Of a stretch of DNA of 42,427 nt, positions 9,651 to 18,252 are shown piece after piece. This DNA is from an uncultured Neisseriales bacterium. Lineage in GTDB: Bacteria; Pseudomonadota; Gammaproteobacteria; Burkholderiales; Aquaspirillaceae. The translations under genes were made by a program, and so were the position numbers. The notes below the pieces were generated by a model. It was not told the DNA's origin and searched no databases. It saw nothing but the letters and a program-made list of their open reading frames with translations. Where the stretch lies: positions 1-42,427 of the forward strand of contig CALMOJ010000216.1 of NCBI GenBank assembly GCA_937871815.1, written 5' to 3'. Every line of letters starts with the position of its first letter. Positions within the stretch are counted from its first letter, which is position 1.

Positions 9651-9906
9651 TTACGCCGATACGGCCAAGGGACAGCTTGGCAAGCTCGACAAGCAGACGG
9701 CACGGCGCATCGTCGATTACATGGATGCGCGCATTACTGGGCTGAATAACCCGCGCAGCACCGGCAAGGCGTTGACCGGCCCGCTTGGCGGCCTCTGGCG
9801 TTATCGGGTAGGCGACTGTCGGGTCATCTGCGATATACAGGACGGTGCTTTGCGCGTCCTTGTGGTGCAGGTTGGCAACCGGCGCGAGGTATACCGAAAG
9901 ACTTAA
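9634..9906 (+). CDS. RelE/ParE-family toxin
   Basis: A 90-residue basic protein starting at TTG (MAWTIDYADTAKGQLGKLDK), typical of the RelE/ParE superfamily. The helical hairpin is followed by a beta-sheet with LGGLWRYRVGDCRVICDI and the C-terminal VVQVGNRREVY, containing the basic and Tyr residues common in RelE-type mRNA interferases. The GLWRYRVGDCRV form favours RelE over ParE gyrase poisons, but this cannot be settled here. It is translationally coupled to the upstream antitoxin. Confidence 0.88.
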   Translation: MAWTIDYADTAKGQLGKLDKQTARRIVDYMDARITGLNNPRSTGKALTGPLGGLWRYRVGDCRVICDIQDGALRVLVVQVGNRREVYRKT

Positions 9907-10017
9907 CGGCTATGCCCCTGTCCGTCTTGGCTTTTCTCGGTGCGCTGCGCTTGCAGTGCTTGCTCTTGCCGGTGCTGCTAAAAATGGGGAATTACTGCGG
10001 AATACACAAAAAATTGG

Positions 10018-10094
10018 CGTTTAACTTAAATCCACACACCGTTTTTTGTGCATTTCAACGCAGAAACCCCCACGTTTCCCAGACCGTAAACAGC
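10018..10094 (-). repeat. Dispersed TIR element, degenerate copy (copy C)
   Basis: AACTTAAATCCACACACCG, then CATTTCAACGCAG, and finally CCGTAAACAGC, match the internal and terminal parts of reverse-oriented copies such as 23485-23631. The middle has diverged, with CCCCCACGTTTCCC in place of ATCACCCGAGTTTCG. Homology further left, near 9985, is too weak to claim. Confidence 0.65.
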
Positions 10095-10121
10095 AGCCAA
10101 ACCCCGCGCCCAATTTCGTCT

Positions 10122-10175
10122 GCCCCAAAACAGCCCGCCTTCCTCTTTAACGGGGAAGGCGGGCTGTTTTGGGGC
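10122..10175. terminator. Long bidirectional terminator between relE and purF
   Basis: Perfect 22-bp arms, 10122-10143 and 10154-10175, contain GCCCCAAAACAGCCCGCC and its complement around a 10-nt loop. It lies 22 bp beyond the purF stop and is best read as the purF terminator. A/T runs within both arms would let it work in either direction. Confidence 0.85.
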
Positions 10176-10197
10176 GCGGGTGAACGCCGACCGTGTC

Positions 10198-11724
10198 TTA
10201 CATCAGGTTTTGTTCCGCGACATTCAGGTTTAAATCCACCATCCCTTCGCCTTCCGCCCCTTTGCGCTGCGACAAGCTGTGTTCGCGGGCGGCTTCGATT
10301 TTGGCTAAGAACGCCTCGTCAATATCGCCGGTCACGTACACGCCATCAAAGCACGAGGTTTCGAACTCGGACAGCTCGCCACGGGCGGCATGAACCGCCG
10401 CTTTCAGCGCGTCAAGGTCTTGGTAAATCACCGCGTCGGCTCCGATTTCGCGGGCAATGGCCGCATCGTCGCGCCCCGTGGCCAGCAGCTCGGCGCGGGT
10501 TGGCATATCAATGCCGTAGACGTTGGGGAAGCGCACCGCAGGGGCAGCGGAAGCGAAATACACTTTCTTCGCCCCTGCATCACGCGCCATTTGCACGATT
10601 TCGCGGCTGGTGGTGCCCCGTACAATCGAATCATCGACCAGCAGCACGTTTTTACCCGCAAATTCGGTAGCGATAGCATTCAGCTTTTGGCGGACAGATT
10701 TTTTCCGTACCGCTTGCCCTGGCATGATAAAGGTGCGCCCGACATAGCGGTTTTTGATAAAGCCCATGCGGAACGACAGCCCCAGATAATTGGCCAATTG
10801 CAGGGCAGAAGGCACGCTGGTATCAGGGATGGGGATGACCACGTCAATGTCCATTTCTGGCAAGACACTCCGCACCTTATCGCCCAGCTTTTCACCCATC
10901 AGCAAACGGGCTTCATGCACAGAAGCCCCGTCAATAATCGAGTCAGGGCGGGCAAAGTAAACGTATTCAAACAGGCAAGGCGCGTGGCGGGTGTCTTCGG
11001 CGCAGATTTGGGTATGGCATTCGCCGTCAAAGGTCAGGTAGACCGCCTCGCCAGGGGCCACATCGCGCACCAGCTTAAAGCCGGAGCAATCCAACGCAAC
11101 GGACTCCGAGGCCAGCATATATTCGCCGTTATCGTTGCGCCCCAGCACCAGTGGGCGGATGCCACAGGGGTCGCGGAAGGCCACCAAGCCATGTCCGGCA
11201 ATCATCGACACCACGGCATACGCACCTCGGACACGGTGATGCACCCCCGCCACGGCTTTGAATACTGCTTCGACCGGCAGGGTGGTGCCTTGGATATGCT
11301 TTTCCAGCTCGTGCGCCAAGACGTTAAGCAACACTTCCGAATCGGAGTTGGTGTTGATATGGCGGAGGTCTTTCTCGTACATCGCTTTTTTCAGCGACTC
11401 GGTATTGGTCAGGTTGCCGTTGTGCGCCAACACAATCCCAAACGGGGAGTTGACGTAAAACGGCTGTGCCTCAGCCAAACTAGAGGCGGAGCCCGCCGTG
11501 GGATAGCGCACATGCCCAATGCCGGCATTGCCCATCAAGGAGCGCATATTGCGGGTGCGGAACACGTCGCGCACCATACCGCTGCCTTTGTGCAGATGGA
11601 AGCCGTTACCGCAGGCGGTGACGATCCCTGCGGCATCTTGCCCCCGATGCTGCAAAACTTGAAGACCATCGTAGAGCAACTGATTAACCGGTGTTTTCCC
11701 TACTACCCCAATAATTCCGCACAT
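10198..11724 (-). CDS. purF: Amidophosphoribosyltransferase
   Basis: First committed step of purine synthesis, converting PRPP and glutamine to phosphoribosylamine. The start [10 protein letters not shown] puts the catalytic N-terminal nucleophile cysteine directly after the initiator Met, so the longer upstream frame (to 11796) is not the real start. The 508-residue length is close to the E. coli 505. The glutaminase domain carries RYPTAGSAS and LAHNGNLTN, and the PRTase domain has the PRPP-binding [18 protein letters not shown]. cvpA lies upstream in the usual order, but a dispersed repeat separates them. Confidence 0.96.
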   Translation of the reverse strand: MCGIIGVVGKTPVNQLLYDGLQVLQHRGQDAAGIVTACGNGFHLHKGSGMVRDVFRTRNMRSLMGNAGIGHVRYPTAGSASSLAEAQPFYVNSPFGIVLAHNGNLTNTESLKKAMYEKDLRHINTNSDSEVLLNVLAHELEKHIQGTTLPVEAVFKAVAGVHHRVRGAYAVVSMIAGHGLVAFRDPCGIRPLVLGRNDNGEYMLASESVALDCSGFKLVRDVAPGEAVYLTFDGECHTQICAEDTRHAPCLFEYVYFARPDSIIDGASVHEARLLMGEKLGDKVRSVLPEMDIDVVIPIPDTSVPSALQLANYLGLSFRMGFIKNRYVGRTFIMPGQAVRKKSVRQKLNAIATEFAGKNVLLVDDSIVRGTTSREIVQMARDAGAKKVYFASAAPAVRFPNVYGIDMPTRAELLATGRDDAAIAREIGADAVIYQDLDALKAAVHAARGELSEFETSCFDGVYVTGDIDEAFLAKIEAAREHSLSQRKGAEGEGMVDLNLNVAEQNLM

Positions 11725-11814
11725 AACAGACGATTCCCAACCAAAAAAGCGCGAAGCAGCCTTCGCAAAACGGGCGTGTTGCTGTGGTGCAAGCACACGC
11801 CGAATGAAAAATCC

Positions 11815-11961
11815 TTAGAACCTGTTCAAAGTCTGTGAGACTCGGGTGATCCTGCATTGAAATGAACCAAAAAATGCGTGTCGATTCAAGTCCAACGCCG
11901 CTTTTTCGACCCCTTTCGCCTTGATAGCCCCTGTGCTGGCTAAGGCGTAAACAGCTTCTTG
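11815..11961 (+). repeat. Dispersed TIR element (copy D) in the cvpA-purF gap
   Basis: Core 11818-11958 is 141 bp, flanked by TTA and a degenerate TTG. The left arm TTAGAACCTGTTCAAAG...GAGACTCGGGTGATCCTGC is well kept; the right arm CCCCTGTGCTGGCTAAGGCGTAAACAGCTTC is diverged. The 301-bp gap between cvpA and purF holds little else. Its T-runs and near-palindromic structure could reduce read-through into purF. Confidence 0.9.
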
Positions 11962-12025
11962 CAGGGTGGGGCACAGCATGGTTCGCACCCCTTCCCCTTG
12001 TTGTCGTTACTTGAAATTAAGACCG

Positions 12026-12631
12026 TTAAAGTACCGCCGCCCGTGGTGCAGGCGGCAAAAAAGAAGGCTCGTTGCGCTGCACCGTAGGCTGGGGCAAAGC
12101 CAGCCAGCCGTCATCCGTGGTGGTCGGAAACTGAAGACGGGTACGAATCTCGCTGGGAATCAGCGGACGCAATTGCCACGCGGTGCGCTCAAAAAAAGGC
12201 AGGGCGACGGAGGCTTGCCACGTCGCGCTTTTAGGCCAATCGGTCAGCCCTGCCAGCAATACGGCGGCGGTGACCAGTAGCCCCCCCCGCGCTAGCCCAA
12301 ATCCCATGCCCAGCAGCCGGTCTATGCCGCCCAGCCCCACGCCGCGCACCAAGCTACTCAGCACATTTTTAAGCAGGGCAAAGCCCAGCCACGACCCCAC
12401 CAGCACCACCACAAAGCCGCCCACCCAGCGCAAAGCCTCGGTATCGGCAGTCAGCGGCAGCATCTGCCCCGCTGTCTCGGCAAAAGCCCGCGCCAACACA
12501 AAAGACACGACCCAGCCCGCAAGGTTCAGCACTTCGCTAATCAACCCCCGCATCAGCCCCAGCAAAATAGACAGGCCGAGCACCCCTGCAATCAGCAGGT
12601 CGAGTGAGGTCATGCTGCTCAATATCCCCAT
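12026..12631 (-). CDS. cvpA: CvpA family membrane protein
   Basis: Inner-membrane protein of the colicin V production family, 201 residues with four hydrophobic helices. These include the conserved start TSLDLLIAGVLGLSILLGLMRG and a central GFVVVLVGSWLGFALLK. The Gly-rich SSLVRGVGLGGIDRLLGMGFGLARG loop is the family signature. The tail is proline-rich and hydrophilic. The start overlaps the stop of the SPOR gene by one base (TAATG), so they are probably coupled. An internal Met at residue 7 is an alternative start. Confidence 0.9.
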   Translation of the reverse strand: MGILSSMTSLDLLIAGVLGLSILLGLMRGLISEVLNLAGWVVSFVLARAFAETAGQMLPLTADTEALRWVGGFVVVLVGSWLGFALLKNVLSSLVRGVGLGGIDRLLGMGFGLARGGLLVTAAVLLAGLTDWPKSATWQASVALPFFERTAWQLRPLIPSEIRTRLQFPTTTDDGWLALPQPTVQRNEPSFLPPAPRAAVL

Positions 12632-13662
12632 TATTTAGACACCAGAATGCCGGTCACACCGGCAGCAGACATTTTATTCAGCACAGTTTTGGCTTCTTCT
12701 TGGCTGGCAAAGGGACCCACCCGCACACGGCTAATCTGACCCTTGCTGGTTTCGGCGCGGCTAATACTGGCGTGGATGCCCATACCGGCCAGCTTGGTTT
12801 TGAGGGCTTCCGCCTTGGCAGGGTCAGACAGGGCGGCTAACTGAATCAAGTGTGTGCCGCCTTTGCTGGCTTCTTTTGGTGGCTTGTCGGCGGCCACTTT
12901 GGCTTCGGGCTTCTCGGCTTTTTCGGGAACAGGCTTGGCGGCAGGCCTGCTGGCGACCGGCTCGCTGGTGCCACTGAGAATGGAGGCAGGGTCTTTGCTG
13001 GCTTTGGCGACAGGCACCAGTTTCTCGGACTTCTCGGACTTCTCGGGCTTGCTAGTCGGCTTGTCTACCGGTTTTTCTACCGGTTTTTCGGGGGGCACTT
13101 TGTCGTGGGTAGGCTTGTCCGCTGGTTTTTCGATCGGGGCTTTTTCATGCGCGGGCTTGGCAGCCGGTTTTTCAATCGGCAGCGGGGGCACCATCGCCGG
13201 CGCTACCGCCAAGGCGGGTGGGGCTTTTTCGGGTTTGGGCGCGGGCGCGACCGGTTTAGGCTCGGGAACCACCAGCTGCGGCATGGGCTTGCTGACCTTG
13301 GCCATCGGGGTAACCGGTGCAGAGGGCACATCCGCTTTACCAGCGAGAGCCAGCGGTGGAACAGGTGGCATGGGTGGCAGTGCCTCGCCCGTCGCTGGTG
13401 CGGCGGTGGCTTCGGCTGCCGCAGGGGCGGCCGCTGCTTCTGGTGGCGGCTCGGCCAGTGGGGCGGTGGCGGAACGGATTTCGGGGAGGTTACTCACCAC
13501 GTTGACCGTCTCGGGGTGCATATTGATTTGCGGTTTGTTGTCGAGCACATTCCACAACACGCCCCCCGCCGCCGACATCAACACCAACGCCCCAATCAGG
13601 CGGCGGCGCGAAGCTTTTCTAAGGCGGTGCAGCTCGTCTTGGGGAGAGGGTGTGTCGGACAT
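12631..13662 (-). CDS. SPOR domain-containing membrane protein (DedD-like)
   Basis: A 343-residue bitopic protein. A short basic cytoplasmic segment (LHRLRKASRRR) precedes one transmembrane helix at about residues 24-40. A long periplasmic linker rich in Pro, Ala and Lys follows, with repeated EKP-type units (APIEKPADKP, VPPEKPVEKP). The C-terminal SPOR domain of about 70 residues (HLIQLAALSDPAKAEALKTK... RVRVGPFASQEEA) binds denuded septal peptidoglycan. In the folC-dedD-cvpA-purF order this position is DedD, a division-associated protein. MSDTPSPQDE was chosen as the start. Confidence 0.85.
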   Translation of the reverse strand: MSDTPSPQDELHRLRKASRRRLIGALVLMSAAGGVLWNVLDNKPQINMHPETVNVVSNLPEIRSATAPLAEPPPEAAAAPAAAEATAAPATGEALPPMPPVPPLALAGKADVPSAPVTPMAKVSKPMPQLVVPEPKPVAPAPKPEKAPPALAVAPAMVPPLPIEKPAAKPAHEKAPIEKPADKPTHDKVPPEKPVEKPVDKPTSKPEKSEKSEKLVPVAKASKDPASILSGTSEPVASRPAAKPVPEKAEKPEAKVAADKPPKEASKGGTHLIQLAALSDPAKAEALKTKLAGMGIHASISRAETSKGQISRVRVGPFASQEEAKTVLNKMSAAGVTGILVSK

Positions 13663-13734
13663 CAGGATTCCGTGTGGAGGAAGAGAAGGTGTTGGTTGCA
13701 AAAAGAAAGGGCGACGCAGTGCCGCCTAGTCTTA

Positions 13735-15018
13735 TCAGGGCTTAACGGGGGGATGGCGGGCTTGCATCACCGCTGCCACCGTCTGAAACGACCCGAAGAC
13801 CGTAATTCTATCATTTTCACCTGCCAGAGACGATGCCGCCTGCCACGCAGCCCCTACGTTATCAAAGCCACGCACATCGACAATCCCCTCTGCGGCCAAG
13901 GCTGCCGCGAGCTCAGCCACAGGTGTGGCACGAGGACCAGAGAGCGGCGCAATCAGCCAAGTGTCGATATGCGGCTTCAGCGCGGCGATAACTGCCGCGC
14001 AATCTTTGTCGGCCAGCATCGAAAAGACCGCGTAACGGTGCTCGGCAAAGCCCAGGAGCCCAAGGTTGGCGGCCAAGCCGCGTGCGGCATGGGGATTGTG
14101 TCCTACGTCCAGCACCACAACCGGTCGCCCTGCCAGCACTTGGAAACGCCCCGCCCATTCCACTTGCACCAAGCCCTGCCGAATTGCGCCCATATCCACC
14201 GGCAAGCGGGCGGCCAGCGCGTCCAGCACCGCCAAGGCCGCGCTGGCATTGGCCAATTGATAGGTGCCGCGCAGGGCGGGCATTGGCAAAGCACTGCGGC
14301 GACGCGAGCCGTGCCAAAACTGCCACTGGGGCGCGCCTTCGGTGCGGGTAAAGCCAAAGTCGCGCCCTATCAAGGTCAGCGGGGCACCCAGCGCGTGGGC
14401 ATGGTCAATCAGGCTTTGCGGCGGCTGGGGGTCAGCGCACAGGGCAGGGCGACCGGCGCGGTAAATACCCGCTTTCTCAAAGCCAATCGCCTCGCGGGTG
14501 TCGCCCAGCCAGTCTTGGTGGTCCAGGTCGATGGGGGTGACGAGGGCGCAATCGGCATCAAACACATTGACCGCATCCAGCCGCCCGCCCAAACCAACTT
14601 CCAGAATCATCACATCGACCTGTGCGGCTTGAAACGTATAGACCGCCGCCAAGGTGCTGAACTCAAAATACGTCAGCGGCGTATCGCCACGCGCGGCCTC
14701 AATCGCTTCAAAACCCGCAAGGAGCTGGGCATCGCTGGCGGGGGTCAGGTTGATACAGACCCGTTCGTTGTAATGCAGCAAATGCGGCGAGGTATAGGTG
14801 CCAACGGTGTAGCCCGCCGCCCGCAAAATCGCTGACAAAAATGCCGCTGTTGAGCCTTTACCGTTGGTGCCAGCCAGCGTAATGACAGGGCAGGTTGGGG
14901 TGAGCTGCATGGCTGCCCGCACTTTGGCCACCCGCGCTAAGCCCAGTTCAATGTGGTGGATATTGAGGTTTTCAAGGCGGGTCAGCCAGTCGGCGAGGGA
15001 AGAAGCAGCAACAGTCAT
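13735..15018 (-). CDS. folC: Bifunctional dihydrofolate / folylpolyglutamate synthase
   Basis: Adds glutamate to dihydropteroate and to folates in the cytoplasm. The 427-residue protein has the P-loop LAGTNGKGSTAAFLSAIL at about residues 46-63, then GTYTSPHLLHYNERVCIN, EVGLGGRLDAVN and the metal/ATP-site TPIDLDHQDWLG. The C-terminal domain has VLDVGHNPHA. Length matches the proteobacterial enzyme. Its start overlaps the stop of the upstream ygfX-like gene (ATGA). Confidence 0.95.
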   Translation of the reverse strand: MTVAASSLADWLTRLENLNIHHIELGLARVAKVRAAMQLTPTCPVITLAGTNGKGSTAAFLSAILRAAGYTVGTYTSPHLLHYNERVCINLTPASDAQLLAGFEAIEAARGDTPLTYFEFSTLAAVYTFQAAQVDVMILEVGLGGRLDAVNVFDADCALVTPIDLDHQDWLGDTREAIGFEKAGIYRAGRPALCADPQPPQSLIDHAHALGAPLTLIGRDFGFTRTEGAPQWQFWHGSRRRSALPMPALRGTYQLANASAALAVLDALAARLPVDMGAIRQGLVQVEWAGRFQVLAGRPVVVLDVGHNPHAARGLAANLGLLGFAEHRYAVFSMLADKDCAAVIAALKPHIDTWLIAPLSGPRATPVAELAAALAAEGIVDVRGFDNVGAAWQAASSLAGENDRITVFGSFQTVAAVMQARHPPVKP

Positions 15019-15584
15019 CAGAAAGGAGTCTCGTGGGGGAGGGGGGCCGCGTGGGCGACTTGGGCAAAAAGAGGGCGACAGTGCCAGCGCAGGTAAACCC
15101 GCAGTTGGCGGTGAAAATCAGCCGGCACACTGTCCGGCAGCAAAACCACATCGTGCCGACCGCTGACCGCGTCAAGGCGCAGCACAATCAGCCAAGGCGA
15201 AACATAGCTATCTGGCCGCACTTGGGCAATCTCTTCGTAGTGTGCCCAGCCGAGCACCAGCTCGGCCTGTGCGGTGACCGCCAAGCGCAGGGGTGCGGCG
15301 GGGGCAAGCCATCTTGGCTGCGGTATGCCCCAGCCACATTGCTGCCCTGACCGCCACCCCGCCCACAGCACCAGCGGCAGCCCAGCCAAAGCCATCGGGG
15401 AGGGCAGTTGCTGCAAGGCCAGCCCTGCAGCCAAGACGATACCGACCGCCAGCCCTAAGCCCCAGCGCGAGGGGCGTAGCACCGCCGAAAACGGCGCACG
15501 GTTTTTAATCGGGCGGGGGCGGTGGTCAGTGTGTTCGGGGAGTGGAAGGTTCACAGGGAAGGGCTCGTGCGGCATGGGAAGCAA
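15018..15584 (-). CDS. YgfX/CptA-like membrane protein
   Basis: A 188-residue protein with a hydrophilic N-terminus and two close hydrophobic helices (about residues 40-57 and 62-78). A soluble domain ends in DSYVSPWLIVLRL and VLLPDSVPADFHRQLRVYLRW. This pattern, in particular SPWLIVLRL plus LLPDS...RRLRVWLRW-like, resembles the YgfX (CptA) family, described in E. coli as the membrane partner of SdhE and proposed as a toxin. No sdhE gene is adjacent here. Function is inferred from family resemblance only. The start may be either the first or the fourth codon (both Met). Confidence 0.65.
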   Translation of the reverse strand: MLPMPHEPFPVNLPLPEHTDHRPRPIKNRAPFSAVLRPSRWGLGLAVGIVLAAGLALQQLPSPMALAGLPLVLWAGWRSGQQCGWGIPQPRWLAPAAPLRLAVTAQAELVLGWAHYEEIAQVRPDSYVSPWLIVLRLDAVSGRHDVVLLPDSVPADFHRQLRVYLRWHCRPLFAQVAHAAPLPHETPF

Positions 15585-15596
15585 CAGGGCGCGGCC

Positions 15597-15742
15597 TTAG
15601 AACCGGTTTACGATTCAGCCAGCACAGGGGTTGCCAAGGCGAAATTCGCAAAAAAAGCGGCGTTGAAACTGAATCAACAAGCATTTTTTGCGAATTTCAA
15701 CGCAGGATCACCCGAGTCTCGCAGACTTTGAACACGTTCTTA
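15597..15742 (-). repeat. Dispersed TIR element (copy E)
   Basis: Core 15600-15739 (140 bp) is flanked by identical TTA trinucleotides, consistent with a 3-bp target duplication. It lies in reverse orientation, with CAGCACAGGGGTTGCCAAGGC on the left and CGCAGGATCACCCGAGTCTC on the right. It sits just upstream of the ygfX-folC operon start. Confidence 0.93.
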
Positions 15743-15770
15743 GCGGGGTAGGGCTTGCGCAAAGGGAGGG

Positions 15771-16118
15771 TTAGCTCAGGGGAATGTTTTCCAGTTCACC
15801 TTCTTGCGAATCAATCACCGTGGCGTGAATTTCCACATCGAACCACTCCCAAAAAGCTTTGAGTGAGCGGTCAGTCGGCCAGACGCTTTCATCGTCATAC
15901 CATGTAGACAGTTCCATCGCAAAAAGCTGTTCGTAGATGTCATCAATGTAGGCCACGCCTTCTTCTGGCTCGTTGAATTCGGGAATCAAAATCACCGTGC
16001 AGTCGGCGCGGAGGTTGTCTAAAGTCAGCTCGGTGTCGTTCTCTGGCACGGCATTGAGCCACGCCAAAAAAGGTTCTTTCGGCTTAATGACGGCAACAGC
16101 GCGGTCAACAAAATACAT
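15771..16118 (-). CDS. Conserved hypothetical acidic protein
   Basis: A 115-residue acidic cytoplasmic protein starting MYFVDRAVAVIKPKEPFLAWL, preceded by AGGAG at a good distance. The upstream open frame is ignored for that reason. No signal peptide or transmembrane helix is visible. I recognise the general pattern (KPKEPFLAWL..., YIDDIYEQLFAMELSTWYDDESVWP) from uncharacterised proteobacterial proteins but know no function. It stands alone between a repeat and the copper block. Confidence 0.8.
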   Translation of the reverse strand: MYFVDRAVAVIKPKEPFLAWLNAVPENDTELTLDNLRADCTVILIPEFNEPEEGVAYIDDIYEQLFAMELSTWYDDESVWPTDRSLKAFWEWFDVEIHATVIDSQEGELENIPLS

Positions 16119-16244
16119 GGCAAAGCTCCTAGACGAGGGATAACGCCGCATTCTAGCAGTCTGTTTTGCTTCGGTGGGGGCGGGGTGTTGCGGTGCAAGG
16201 TCCTCGCGCTCTGTCGTACGGGGCATACGCCCCACAGACATGCT

Positions 16245-16745
16245 TTACTTCAGCGTCACCCCCAGCCGCATCCCTTCCGCGTAGTGGTCGCCGACATGGC
16301 AGGCCAGCTCAATCGGCGAGGCCGGCGTTTTGTCGAATGTCCACACCAGCGTTTTGGTTTCCCCTGCCGCAATGCTGACCACAGCGGGGTCGGCATCGTG
16401 CTTCATATCAGGGTCTTTTTTCATCATCAGGGCATGCGCCCGCTGGCTGGCGCGGTCGCCGACTGCAAATTCATGCCGATGCTCGCCGGCATTGGTAATC
16501 ACAAACTGAATCGTTTCCCCTTTTTTGATCACCAGCGGGTCTTGCGCCACAAAGCGCGGGGTGTCGTTGGCGGTAATGCGAATCGTGCGGGCGGTGTTGG
16601 TGGCTTGGGCAGGACTGCCAAAGCTGTATTGACCCTGCTCACCGCCACCGTGGTGGTGGTCGTGCTCGCCCGCTGCAAAAGTGGGCGCGGCAGCCAAGAG
16701 GCACAGGGCAGCCAAGAGGGGTTTGGTTTTTAGCGCGGTCAGCAT
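16245..16745 (-). CDS. Exported cupredoxin-like copper protein
   Basis: A 166-residue protein with a Sec signal peptide (to about residue 25, PTFAA) followed by a His-rich GEHDHHHGGG stretch likely to bind metal. The C-terminal cupredoxin domain has candidate type 1 copper ligands His91 (GEHRHEF), Cys149, His154 and Met159 (C-x4-H-x4-M in ACHVGDHYAEGM). It is probably periplasmic and may exchange copper or electrons with the multicopper oxidase encoded 84 bp upstream. The start was chosen for the signal peptide and a purine-rich ribosome site. Confidence 0.88.
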   Translation of the reverse strand: MLTALKTKPLLAALCLLAAAPTFAAGEHDHHHGGGEQGQYSFGSPAQATNTARTIRITANDTPRFVAQDPLVIKKGETIQFVITNAGEHRHEFAVGDRASQRAHALMMKKDPDMKHDADPAVVSIAAGETKTLVWTFDKTPASPIELACHVGDHYAEGMRLGVTLK

Positions 16746-16829
16746 GGGGGATTCCTTTAGATGGTTTAAATCAGGGTTAAAGGGTGTCAAGCAAGATTCG
16801 TGTTCTATGGGATGGTGTTGGTCACGGCA

Positions 16830-18110
16830 TCAGTCGATTAAATAGGCCACCGTCCCCTTGGGGTGGCGATACCAGCCAGGGTCGCGGTAGTCGCCCGCTT
16901 TCAGCCCATCGCGCACCTTGAGCACGGTAAACATCCCGCCCATTTCCAGCGCACCAAACGGCCCTTCGCCAGTCATCATCGGGATGGTGTTGTCTGGCAG
17001 CGGCATACTCTTGCCCATAGCCGCCATATCTTGCATCTCGGCCATACCGGATTCGCCCATCGACATATAGTGTTTGTCTGGGAATAGCTTCTGGATTTTT
17101 TTGTCCACGCCGCTTTGCTTAACCCCCAGCAAATTCGGCGTGCCATGCCCCATCGCCCCCATCGTGTGGTGGCTTTTATGGCAGTGCAAAGCCCAATCGC
17201 CCGGCGCGTCGGCGACAAACTCAATCACCCGCATCCCGCCCACCGGCACATCAGTCGTCACCTCTGGCCACTGGGCAGAAGGCGGCACCCAGCCGCCATC
17301 GGTTCCCGTCACCTTAAACGTCACGCCGTGCAGGTGAATCGGATGGTTGGTCATGGTCAAATTCCCCACCCGAATCCGCACCCGCTCACCGGTTTTGGCC
17401 ACCAGCGGCGCAATCGCCGGAAACACCCGATTGTTAAAGCTCCAGACGTTGAAATCCAACATTTCCGACGGGTTGGGGGTCAGGCTGCCCGGGTCCACCT
17501 TGTAAGAAGCCAGCAAAAAGGCATAGTCGCGGTCCACATGCCGTTCGCTCGGGTTTTTCGGGTGGACAATAAACAAGCCCATCATCCCCATTGCCATTTG
17601 CAGCATTTCATCCGCGTGGGGGTGGTACATAAACGTGCCGCTTTTTTTGACCGTGAATTCATAGACACAGGTTTTGCCCGACGGAATCTGCGGCTGCGTC
17701 AGCCCCCCGACCCCATCCATTCCATTGGGCAACAGCAGCCCATGCCAATGCACCGTCGTGTGCTCCGGCAGCTTATTGGTCACCAAAATCCGCACACGGT
17801 CGCCTTCCACTACCTCAATTGTCGGGCCGGGGGCGGTGCCGTTATACCCCCAGCAATTCACCACAAAGCCAGGGGCAAATTCCTGTTTCACGGGCTCGGC
17901 CACCAAGCGAAACTCTTTGACCCCATTGCGCAGGGTGTAGGGCAAGGAACGCCCATTGAGGGTGGTAATCGGCGTGCGTCCGGCCAACGGGGGCGCGCTG
18001 GCTGCCGCCAGCGCGGCGGGGGCGGCGGATACGGCAGTGGCCGTCTCGGTCAGCAGCGCGAGACCCGCCACCCCTGCTGCACTGTTACCTAAAAATTGGC
18101 GACGATTCAT
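16830..18110 (-). CDS. Tat-exported multicopper oxidase
   Basis: A 426-residue multicopper oxidase with a twin-arginine signal (NRRQFLGNSAAGVAG). All four copper motifs are present: HWHG at 121-124, HPH at 163-165, HPIHLHG at 256-262, and HCHKSHH at 309-315 with axial Met320. A Met-rich stretch follows (MSMGESGMAEMQDMAAMGKSM, about 350-370), reminiscent of the Cu(I)-binding region of CueO-type cuprous oxidases. The likely role is periplasmic oxidation of Cu(I). It is shorter than CueO (516). ATG at 18110 was chosen over the preceding TTG; AGGAG lies upstream. Confidence 0.92.
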   Translation of the reverse strand: MNRRQFLGNSAAGVAGLALLTETATAVSAAPAALAAASAPPLAGRTPITTLNGRSLPYTLRNGVKEFRLVAEPVKQEFAPGFVVNCWGYNGTAPGPTIEVVEGDRVRILVTNKLPEHTTVHWHGLLLPNGMDGVGGLTQPQIPSGKTCVYEFTVKKSGTFMYHPHADEMLQMAMGMMGLFIVHPKNPSERHVDRDYAFLLASYKVDPGSLTPNPSEMLDFNVWSFNNRVFPAIAPLVAKTGERVRIRVGNLTMTNHPIHLHGVTFKVTGTDGGWVPPSAQWPEVTTDVPVGGMRVIEFVADAPGDWALHCHKSHHTMGAMGHGTPNLLGVKQSGVDKKIQKLFPDKHYMSMGESGMAEMQDMAAMGKSMPLPDNTIPMMTGEGPFGALEMGGMFTVLKVRDGLKAGDYRDPGWYRHPKGTVAYLID

Positions 18111-18252
18111 CAATCAAAGCTCCTAGCAAAATAAAGTCAAGGTGTGGGCGGCGGTTGAGGGAGGGGTGCCGTTTTGGCGACTGTTCCACAAAAGGCACAT
18201 TTTGCGCCGCTCGGTGTGGCCTAGAGGTCCGCTTTCGAGCCGCAAGCGCGGG

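Noticed and set aside
10390-11838. A 482-residue plus-strand open frame over purF
   Set aside because: Fully antisense to purF, whose motifs are complete; no ribosome site or recognisable domain.
13020-13140. Tandem DNA repeat in the SPOR gene
   Set aside because: The short repeated units encode the Lys/Pro-rich periplasmic linker, normal for this protein type.
12850-14835. A 661-residue open frame on the plus strand over the SPOR gene and folC
   Set aside because: It is antisense to two clearly recognised genes, has a biased Arg/Gly/His composition and no family similarity; a shadow of G+C-rich coding DNA.
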